Source: Hofstenia miamia (Eukaryota > Xenacoelomorpha > Acoela). From it: DNA of 64,000 nucleotides. Both the position numbers and the translations under genes were made by a program. Shown here piece by piece: positions 1 to 11,100 of this stretch. The stretch covers positions 371,135 to 435,134 of the forward strand of contig SCFE01000117.1 in assembly GCA_004352715.1 (NCBI GenBank), given 5' to 3'. Below the pieces are notes generated by a model, which was not told the origin of the DNA, made no database searches, and saw only the letters and a program-made list of their open reading frames with translations. Each line of letters begins with the position of its first letter. The first letter of the stretch is position 1.

Positions 1-1952
1 GTTCGTTACATTAAACTTTTTTGAAGTTTTTGTTGAATGTTTTTGGGTTCACACCCGATATATTGAGTAAAGTTTTGCGGTCTGTTGTCCCAGTAGAGTA
101 AGATATTGCAGACGTTTCTTGCATCTTGATGAGATATGTTTAGTGAAAATTAATAAAGTCCCTGTCCCCATCTGGTGTGTTCATGGGTACTGTTGTTGAT
201 TGTGCGTGACTGCCTAATGCGTTCGTCTAGAGCATGAAAACTTTAATGAGGTGAAAATACTTTTGTATTGTCGTTGAAGAGTTTTGTATTTGAAAATTTT
301 TTCTCATTTTTTTACCGGAGCTATTGTTGTAGCCCTGGACCAACTATATATGTAGTTGGTCCTGTGTAGCCACTTTTATATTTGCTTGTAATCCAATATT
401 TTCTGATGTAAATGACTTTGAAATTAGCTCCATAGTTTGACAATGTGAATTTTCAGTATAAATTCCAATGATATGAAGTTGAAACTTAGTTTAACATATA
501 CTTTATAACTACTTTTATATTGTAATATATTTTATCATCATAAATCTAATAGTTGCTGATTCATATGGTTTTTAAATTGGAATGTATGCCACTATTTTTA
601 AATTTGTATTTTTAAATTTGAATTTCTGGAAGCCCGGACACTGTAATTTTTTAACAGAAAATGTTTTTAATCTTAAATGTATTTCGGGCACGGTGTGAAC
701 TATACTTCGACTTTGTAAATGAATATACGATACAAAACTGCAAATTACAATTGCAGTTTGGGTTATATATAACAAATGAAGTGACTGTAAAACAGTGATG
801 ACAGCAAAAATTTTGGCCTTCTAGTCTCCCAGTATCCATTTTCAATTAAGAAAAGAACGAGAAGAAGAAATTCAAGAAGAACTGAATGCCATGGCATTCG
901 GAGTCTTCGAGAAGTGATACCAAAGATGTTGAGATTCGAAAAGTTTTTGTATGGTTATATTTTAAAACTAAATAATTTACATAGAAGCATTTTGGGACAC
1001 CCTGTGTTTTGGATTATCTTTTTGTAGCTTAAGTGAGTACCATGCATTGCAAGTTATGGAAAAATTACAGAAAAGGTAGCATGTGTTTATAACCAACAAT
1101 TTTAAGGAGCTTTTCACTTGGGAGAAAGACACATTTAAAAGCAAAATTGCAGAATTATTTGTTTGCTTTGCGATCGTAAGTCTTGCAGAAATTGGTGGTG
1201 GCCTGCCGTAGTTTATTCATATTCAATGTCCTTCTTGATGTTCTGTAATGTGAATAAACCAAAACATTAGTTCAATCGCTAGTTGTCAAAACCATGACAT
1301 GTAACATTAAGATGAGATTTATTCACAGAATAATCGCATCAAATGCTAAGATTATCTACCTTCTTTTCGCATTTTCTAACAGAGAATGTGCTGATATGGA
1401 GCAATTCGTCTACGTGTTGGCAAAGTAGCTTTCTTACAAAGAAGTATTTCTAGGCAACGCTTAAGTCCAGGATCTATACCCATTCTATTCTGCAAACCCA
1501 AACACTTAGTAGTTTACTAGTTTATATTGCAGCTCTGGACTCAAACCAGAAGCTGAGATAAAATACTTTTCAGTTATAAATGATTGCCAAACAATTTCCA
1601 TATTTCTGCTACTGTGCATTCGTTTCTTCAAAAGAAAAAACGTTCTTTGCTTCATCAAAATTTGTTTTTAAGCTATCCAGACAATGATAGTTTTGATGAT
1701 TGCTGTAACTAGTAACTACTGAGAACAGAAAATAACAAAATTGAAATATTTTGTAGGAATCACCAATCACAACGATAGTACTCGTTAATTCCTTTGCGTG
1801 CGAATAACTAATTATCATCTCCCTTGACAATCGCCAGGTCGTGAAGCTTTGATTGGAAGGCTTTTATTCAAATAGGCCTGCATCAATACCTCTATCAATA
1901 ATATTTTATTATTTAGAGTACAGTCTCTTAGTTTTACACAACGAGAGCATTT
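1..1952. other. Intergenic, window start
   Basis: A perfect small hairpin at 337-362 (GGACCAACTA, 6-nt loop, TAGTTGGTCC). At 846-919 a frame reads LRKEREEEIQEELNAMAFGV then FEK and TGA after possible acceptors (TTCTAG, CTCCCAG); it could be the last exon of an upstream gene, but it is short and unproven. Nothing else recognised. Confidence 0.4.
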
Positions 1953-4576
1953 ATTTTGTTTGTACAATTAGTGGAGTTTTGCTGAAAATTTCCGCATGGG
2001 TAGTAATAGAAATAATCTTTTATTGGCCTGATTAAAACACACAAATGTGTTATCTTGATGTTATCCTGATTTCAGTTTTAGAACATGTTAGATTCGAATG
2101 CATCTCAAATACAATTATCTCGGACGGATGAATCTTACGGCTAACTAAAGACAATTTTATTAAAAAGCTCTGATAATTCTTTATGCACTACTCCATTATT
2201 TGATGCAATTGGTCTCAAACTTATGTGATCTTATCTTATGTAATTTTTTGCTAGTCCACACATATGACATGCAAGTCCACCATTAGATGTGATTAGATTA
2301 CAAAGCAACTGCAAAAGACATTCTTTGTGAGCTTCAAGGAAGCCTTTGTTTATAATTAAATGGTGTTGCTATTGGAAATTGCCTTGCACCAACGCTAGCG
2401 AACAACAACATCAACAACAAAAAGACGGTTAATACAGTAGAAAGTTATAAATAATAAACGATACACAATTACTAGAAAGAACAGGAAGAACATTTAAAAT
2501 TTACAAAGTAAAAGCAGGGTTTATTAAAATTAAAGCGAAGATCAAAATAAGACCACACTAAGAAGTAGAGAGAGGGCTTAAATTGAAAAGAGGATAAGAA
2601 AAAGTCTGAGTGGTGAACATTAATCAGGAAGTTGGCAAAGTAAATAATGCAACTGAAGAAGAACTTGGGAGTCCGTGTTTGAAGAATGTTTGAAGAACAT
2701 GATGAAAAATAGATCCATTATTTCCTAAAGAAAAGGTAAAGGCCTTCGGTAGAGGATACAAATCATTATATGTACATATTCGAATGTTGTTAGAATAACG
2801 AGTAGTTTGATTATTATAATCGATATGCTGATGATATTTCTGTTATATCAGAACACAATGTTAAAGACATGATTCCTTCACTGAATTTCATAGACTTCCT
2901 CAATTCAACGTACAATCTAAAAAGAAAATAACAAAAAATTTAACTTCCTTAATATTTGTTTTGAAAGAAATAACAAATTTATTTCATATATTGCAATAAG
3001 CCTACGGGTACCTACAAAAATGTACCATCAAAGGTTTATGGTATTTATAACACGTTTTGTCATGTTGTCGAAGTTTTAGTGTTTTTCAGCACTTGGCTAC
3101 AAATTCATTTCACAGTTAATAAAAAAATTATGCCATGCTAAACTTTAGGCTCACTGTCTACTATTTTGTAAACTCTGATAGTAATTTTATATAAACACAG
3201 TGATTTGCCATGTTGAATTAATTCGAGAATGTTTAANATTTTGTTTGTACAATTAGTGGAGTTTTGCTGAAAATTTCCGCATGGGTAGTAATAGAAATAA
3301 TCTTTTATTGGCCTGATTAAAACACACAAATTTGTTATCTTGATGTTATCCTGATTTCAGTTTTAGAATGAAATCGAACATGTTAGATTCGAATGCATCT
3401 CAAATACAATTATCTCGGCCGGATGAATCTTACGGCTAACTATAGCACAGAAACTGCTTCCTGTTTAAAACTAAAGACAATTTTATTAAAAAGTTCTGAT
3501 AATTCTTTATGCACTACTCCATGATTTGATGCAATTGGTCTCAAACTTATGTGATCTTATCTTATGTAATTTTTTGCTAGTCCACACATATGACATGCAA
3601 GTCCACCATTAGATGTGATTAGATTACAAAGCAAGCTGCAAAAGACATTCTTTGTGAGCTTCAAGGAAGCCTTTGTTTATAATTAAATGGTGTTGCTATT
3701 GGAAATTGCCTTGCACCAACGCTAGCGAACAACAACAACCACAAGCAACATCAACAACAAAAAGACGGTTAATACAGTAGAAAGTTATAAATAATAAACG
3801 ATACACAATTACTAGAAAGAACAGGAAGAACATTTAAAATTTACAAAGTAAAAGCAGGGTTTATTAAAATTAAAGCGAAGATCAAAATAAGACCACACTA
3901 AGAAGTAGAGAGAGGGCTTAAATTGAAAAGAGGATAAGAAAAAGTCTGAGTGGTGAACATTAATCAGGAAGTTGGCAAAGTAAATAATGCAACTGAAGAA
4001 GAACTTGGGAGTCCGTGTTTGAAGAAAGACAATAGAACATCATGAAAAATAGATCCATTATTTCCTAAAGAAAAGGTAAAGGCCTTCGGTAGAGGATACA
4101 AATCATTATATGTACATATTCGAATGTTGTTAGAATAACGAGTAGTTTGATTATTATAATCGATATGCTGATGATATTTCTGTTATATCAGAACACAATG
4201 TTAAAGACATGATTCCTTCACTGAATTTCATAGACTTCCTCAATTCAACGTACAATCTAAAAAGAAAATAACAAAAAATTTAACTTCCTTAATATTTGTT
4301 TTGAAAGAAATAACAAATTCATTTCATGTATTGCAATAAGCCTACGGGTACCTACAAAAATGTACCATCAAAGGTTTATGGTATTTATAACACGTTTTGT
4401 CATGTTGTCGAAGTTTTAGTGTTTTTCAGCACTTGGCTACAAATTCATTTCACAGTTAATAAAAAAATTATGCCATGCTAAACTTTAGGCTCACTGTCTA
4501 CTATTTTGTAAACTCTGATAGTAATTTTATATAAACACAGTGATTTGCCATGCTGAATTAATTCGAGAATGTTTAA
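1953..4576. repeat. False-looking tandem duplication joined by one N (position 3237)
   Basis: 1953-3236 and 3238-4576 are the same sequence in the same order with small differences: the second copy has short insertions near 3368 and 3443 and several substitutions. The junction is a single N. The pattern fits two allelic contigs laid end to end rather than a biological duplication. Confidence 0.85.
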
Positions 4577-4871
4577 CACAATTGAGTTACTCGGATCTGG
4601 CCAAGCGCCTATAAGTTAACGAGTTTGTACGCATTATTACAATTCCTTCAAATAAGAGAATCGTCCAATCGCATTTCGACTGACAGCGATTGGCTCGCTT
4701 TCAACTAATCATACTGTGACTAGGACTCCAATAAAGTTTTAGTTGAACGTGTTAACCCGTGTTAGCTTTAACCGCGCTGTGTTTTCTCACCAATCCCTGT
4801 TACTGATCAAGCACATCTCTGTGATTGAGAGGTACATTTAACTAGAACTTAAATCTAACGTTAACATAACA
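4577..4871 (+). promoter_or_regulatory. Probable promoter and 5' UTR of how/qki, with paired inverted CCAAT boxes
   Basis: The segment is less AT-biased than its surroundings. CCAATCGC at 4665-4672 and its exact reverse complement GCGATTGG at 4686-4693 lie 13 nt apart, about 180-205 bp before the start codon. CCAAT boxes are NF-Y sites in animals; head-to-head pairs occur in real promoters. No clear TATA box. The transcription start cannot be placed. Confidence 0.4.
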
Positions 4872-5154
4872 ATGACCATGACCGGATCTCCACAGCCACT
4901 CACCGACCCCAATCTTCCAACACCCTCCGCAGCTCAAATTCAAAACTTTGCTGCTCAATTCATGCAGCAACATCATATGCACGACGCTGCTGTCCCCGGT
5001 GCCTATAAACTACCAGTTGGAACCAGCACAAATGGCTCATTGGCGAATAATGCAGTTAGTCTGGCGGACTACTTCAACCAGTTGATGAGAGACAAAAAAT
5101 ACTTGCAGATGATGCCAAATCTTTTTCTACACGTCGAGCGACTTTTAGAAGACG
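4872..5154 (+). CDS. how/qki: how/qki coding exon 1 (start, N-terminal region, QUA1)
   Basis: Starts at the ATG in context ACAATGACC; a second in-frame ATG lies two codons later. Encodes residues 1-94: a Gln/His/Pro-rich leader, then QUA1 ([25 protein letters not shown]). Ends GAAGACG|GTAATT in phase 1. The open frame runs 98 nt into the intron, but those codons ([10 protein letters not shown]...) do not look like the family, whereas splicing to 9670 restores the expected E-I-N-K-V-K. Confidence 0.92.
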
Positions 5155-8100
5155 GTAATTTTTCTATTCAATTCTCGACGTTAAAAAATTATTACATTCT
5201 TATACTTTCCCCTATCAAATTTTTTAAAACAAATAATCAAAAAAAATATTAATCCTTTAGGCCAAATTTAATCATAGTCTCTTATAATAATCCTCCTTAA
5301 ATATTGGTTTAAAATTAAATTTCTGATTGATTGCTGCGTGGCTTAAGTTAAGTACATGGTGTAGAGATATCTGCGTCTCTTTGGTAATTTAATCTTCGGT
5401 TTTGAAAGTAACCAAAAGGGTTTGGCAATCAACGCAGCAGATGTTGAATTCCTTTCTGTTTATTGCAAACGATTCGTGATCTCACTTGTCGCAATTGACT
5501 TTCTTGTACAAATATTTCGCATATTTCTGTATTTATTTAAATTATTTCATCTCAGTACACAGTTAATTGTTTTTTAATATTTTTTTAAATTTATAGCTTA
5601 TTGGATAGTTTTTCAACTACAATGCAAGTAATATCTATATTCATATATCAACCAGACAATTATACTCCAAGTATCGAAGACACCTTTTAATTTTCAGAAT
5701 TTGCTAATTTTTGCAAAAATAGAATGTATGAGTTACTTTGTATTCTTTTAAATTTTGTTAGTTTGTCCTAGTTTTTAGACTACTATAGTATTTGCATACA
5801 TTTAGACATGTGCAGTAGAAATTCTATTGGATTTTATATTTTCATTTCCAACCTAACCTCACATATGGTGTTGTTAATGAGTGAGATTCGGGTCTGAGCT
5901 TTTACGTTAGAAATTCGTTCGCATGAAAGTCTATTTAAGTCAATCAAAGTTAGCTATTGCTTTAATAATTTTGGATGAATAAAAAATGTATGGAAATTTA
6001 GATGATGCCTAACGAATGTTTTCTATTTTTTATCTAGAGCTTTTACGCCTATGTTGATATGATGTGCAATGAACTTGGGATTTGATAATAACAAGCAGTC
6101 TTGTGATTCATGGGGATTCTGAAACAGTGGTGTTTCTTACTTTGATAAGGGAGGTCAGGTCACTGATTGTTTGCATTCAGCCTGGGAATTGTTTACCTTG
6201 CAATTACACTAGCTAGGAACCGTGTTTATATTAAACCGTTGTTGCTTTTCTAAATTAGTTTTGCTTTCTGTTTACGTGGTTGTTCTCGTTTTTCTTTAGT
6301 TAAATTGTCATCAAACAAATCTCTCGTTAGCTTTAGTCAATCGAATTTTGAATTTCAGAAAGTCATATTTTAAGTTTTCTATTATATAAACGCCTTATCT
6401 TAGTTTATCATATTGAAAACAATTTACTCACACATAAACACATAGAAAATGTACGAATTTCACCATTTTCACTAGAACATGACATTTCCGAGTGTGCATT
6501 CCCATTTCAAGATCTTTAGTTATTTCCAAGAACCCTCGAGAACATCATATCCGCGCAGTTATATTTGCAGTATTTTTTGATAACGTATAATTATAATTAC
6601 CATAATTTTAAGATTTTAAGAATGTAAAATTCTTGATTAAATTGTAAATCGTGCATTCCATGTGTTTTGCCTCTTTAAATGCAGTACGTCATTACGTGTC
6701 CAATTATTCAATCGAAATTTGCATGGAAATTATTTTTGACAGTAATGGAAGTTGACAGCTCGTTTTATGTCGCGCGCAGAATATAAAGTACACACCATTT
6801 AAATTCTTAGCATGTCAGACCAAAATCAATTGAAAATATAAAATACATTTTAAAACCGCATTTCAAATAACAACCAGTACAGGGACTAATTTAACAATTC
6901 TTTTCTATAAATAAATATTTGGCCAAAAGTTTCCAAATATCCAAATACGATTGAAACATGTTTCGAATAACGAATCACATAGTTAGTCTTTATTCATCTA
7001 GCCCTTGATCTTGAATGTGAAATCAACGAGTTATTAAATTAGAACTCTTTTGTGGAAATCAATTTTTCATTTGGAAATCAATGCTTTTTGATTTTGATGG
7101 AAGATCAGTGAATTTTAGGCATTTATGTCTTTAAAATATTTTTTATATTTGTTGATAGTGTCAAATTAGGGAATTTTTTTTAAGAAAAAAGCTTTTCAAA
7201 TGTCGTCTGGATGAACGTGAATTCCTAGATGTGTAACATGCAATCTCTCAAGAATAGTTTGTAAAATTACAATTGAAATGTAATAAAGATTTTTTATTTG
7301 CAAATCAACATTTTTTCCTTTGATGGACGATAAGTAAATGAGAAGTGAATTGTAATCACCCAATGTGAATATTCTTTAAGGATTTTAAGCATTAATATTT
7401 TTATAACATTTTTTATATTTTACTTACACCGGCTGATAAGGGGATTTTTTTGAAATATTGTCTGAATTACAATAATTTATGTAAATGTTTATTGTTTTTT
7501 GGAAAGTCGTGATTTCAAATTGAAGGAATCAACGTTCAGAATTTTATTACACATTAAAATAATAATAATAATAATAAACTTGAAGTACTAGTTATGTAAC
7601 AAGTACAGTTACTCCGGATAGTTTGTACAGTAATAATGGGAGTTAAATATAATACAGCTACAATGCGTGCACACAATTACAAGATGTTAAATTAAATAAG
7701 CTTTTAAAAATGCATGTTCCATTTACACTTGCAAATTTCTCTGATAGAAAATTTGTATGCTATCTACAATCTCTTGAATCCATCAGCATCATTTGAATTT
7801 ATTTGTTCACGTGATTGCTACACCAGTATATTGTTGAGGTAATTATCGTAAATTTTCGTCCCATAAAACAAGTCATGGTGACCAATTAGTGATCGTATTG
7901 TCCTTCTGCCATAAAACACTCATTTTAGTGTTCTATTTGATATTGAAAAGAAAAATCTGTCAACATATTTCTAAGAGCAAATATTTCAATTTGGCCGTGG
8001 GCCCTGCGTTTATTATACTCTGTTGATTGAATGGATTTGCCAAAACATTTTAATATTTCGCTATTGATCTTATGAATTATTTCTTTAGGCAATACTGTAA

Positions 8101-11100
8101 CTATACTATAACGACATTTGATATATAACAGTAATTGCACNACAATTCTTTTCTATAAATAAATATTTGGCCAAAAGTTTCCAAATATCCAAATACGATT
8201 GAAACATGTTTCGAATAACGAATCACATAGTTAGTCTTTATTCATCTAGCCCTTGATCTTGAATGTGAAATCAACGAGTTATTAAATTAGAACTCTTTTG
8301 TGGAAATCAATTTTTCATTTGGAAATCAATGCTTTTTGATTTTGATGGAAGATCAGTGAATTTTAGGCATTTATGTCTTTAAAATATTTTTTATATTTGT
8401 TGATAGTGTCAAATTAGGGAATTTTTTTTAAGAAAAAAGCTTTTCAAATGTCGTCTGGATGAACGTGAATTCCTAGATGTGTAACATGCAATCTCTCAAG
8501 AATAGTTTGTAAAATTACAATTGAAATGTAATAAAGATTTTTTATTTGCAAATCAACATTTTTTCCTTTGATGGACGATAAGTAAATGAGAAGTGAATTG
8601 TAATCACCCAATGTGAATATTCTTTAAGGATTTTAAGCATTAATATTTTTATAACATTTTTTATATTTTACTTACACCGGCTGATAAGGAGATTTTTTTG
8701 AAATATTGTCTGAATTACAATAATTTATGTAAATGTTTATTGTTTTTTGGAAAGTCGTGATTTCAAATTGAAGGAATCAACGTTCAGAATTTTATTACAC
8801 ATTAAAATAATAATAATAATAAACTTGAAGTACTAGTTATGTAACAAGTACAGTTACTCCGGATAGTTTGTACAGTAATAATGGGAGTTAAATATAATAC
8901 AGCTACAATGCGTGCACACAATTACAAGATGTTAAATTAAATAAGCTTTTAAAAATGCATGTTCCATTTACACTTGCAAATTTCTCTGATAGAAAATTTG
9001 TATGCTATCTACAATCTCTTGAATCCATCAGCATCATTTGAATTTATTTGTTCACGTGATTGCTACACCAGTATATTGTTGAGGTAATTATCGTAAATTT
9101 TCGTCCCATAAAACAAGTCATGGTGACCAATTAGTGATCGTATTGTCCTTCTGCCATAAAACACTCATTTTAGTGTTCTATTTGATATTGAAAAGAAAAA
9201 TCTGTCAACATATTTCTAAGAGCAAATATTTCAATTTGGCCGTGGGCCCTGCGTTTATTATACTCTGTTGATTGAATGGATTTGCCAAAACATTTTAATA
9301 TTTCGCTATTGATCTTATGAATTATTTCTTTAGGCAATACTGTAACTATACTATAACGACATTTGATATATAACAGTAATTGCACAAATCTCATTTTTCG
9401 TGTTTCCATTAAAATTATTGTTTTAATTTTCTCATTTTTTGTATTTTGTGTATTATTGAACTGCATAAAATCACGGCATAGAATGACTGAATTAAGTTCA
9501 ATTTTTTGGTTTATATACTTTGAATGAAACAGAAAATTCCAGCTAGTTTTAGTTAATAATTCAACCAGCACTGCTTCAAATAAAAAAATCATTAATAATC
9601 TCAGACGTTAGGTATTTAAAAAATTTTTTTTCTCAATCTAAGCTTTTACAAATAATTATATACATTTAGAAATAAACAAAGTAAAGACTTTATTATGCAG
9701 TGCCAGTGATAGAAAAAATCTTGATCTTCCTGATGCCAAAGGACCAGTGGTTACCTTAACAGAAAAAATATTTGTGCCTATTGACAAACATCCAAATGTA
9801 ATTATAGGCTTTGGAATGTAGCAGCTTAATATTAGTTTTTAGTTTAATTTTGTTGGAAGGATTCTGGGCCCCCAGGGGACCACGGCTAAAGACACAGAGT
9901 ACTACACTGGGTGCAAGATCATGGTGCGTGGAGAGGGTTCAATGAGAGATCGCAAAAAGGTAGTTTATTTTATTAATTATGATTTTGCCCCTCTTCTGCT
10001 ATTGTTCTATGCATAAATAGCTGTTAAGCATTTCCAAATACTTCTACTGATACCGAACAAATACCTAAGATGTACATATAATTCTATTTATAATTCATCA
10101 AATATGTTATATGTCATTTCTTTGCAACCCCAAATGTTTTCTTCAACAAATCTTGATTTTATATAAGTATGCTTGTCTATAGTGGTGGAAGTTTTGATTT
10201 AATTACTGATTAATAATTGACAGAACGTGACATGCCTACAACATGGATTAGGATCATTTATATTTTGTGATAAATGAAGATTTTGAGCCATGAAAAATGA
10301 ACTAAATTAGATTTATGCATAGAGACCTGCAATTTGGCGAAAAGGCCAACACAATATCCTAATGAGACCAAGCCACAAAATTACGGTGCAGGTCAAGTAG
10401 ATTAACTTATTTTTTTAAACTTTTTTTAGCTTGTTTTATTCCGTTTTTTCACGCTCATTTCAAATATGAAATTTTTAAATGCGACAAACAATTTATTGAG
10501 TTATTTAAGTGAATATTTCAAGTAATTTATCTACAAAATTATTAACACTCTTGTTATTGTATACAATGAGGTTAAATTAACAACAAAAATGATATCAATA
10601 ATTATTGTAATGAAATGACTCGTCCTCATTAGGGAATGCTTTATTCAAATCAAATATACATGGAGAATAATTTAATAATATTTTGTGATTAATCACACAG
10701 GATGGTGTTTTGTGTCTTAATTACAATCAATTGTGCAAACAAACATCGTTGCTAAATTATTCCTATCATCTGCAACAGCAAATGGTGGCTTTTGGACCTG
10801 CGCTACCCTTATTATTTCAGGTAAAATTAATTTTTTCTTTATTGGATATACCCAATGCACTTTGGTGACAGAACCTATAGACATTGGTGCATTAAAGAGA
10901 GCAATTTGTTGTAGGCGTTTATGTAATTTGCAACCTTTAACCTCTTCACGTGATAGGTATGTTTGGATAGATATGTTTGGTGGTGTATTTATCGAAATTG
11001 TAAAAAATGGGTGTCTATAAGGCGCGGATAATTGTTTGAAGGAAGACCACTTACGCTTAAGAAGATTCTGAGTTTTATCTTGGGATGAAGCAACAAAATG

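Noticed and set aside
7925-9592. Two related minus-strand frames of 71 and 140 codons that look like a gene pair
   Set aside because: They are the two halves of the single-N duplication inside how/qki intron 1 and show no family motif.
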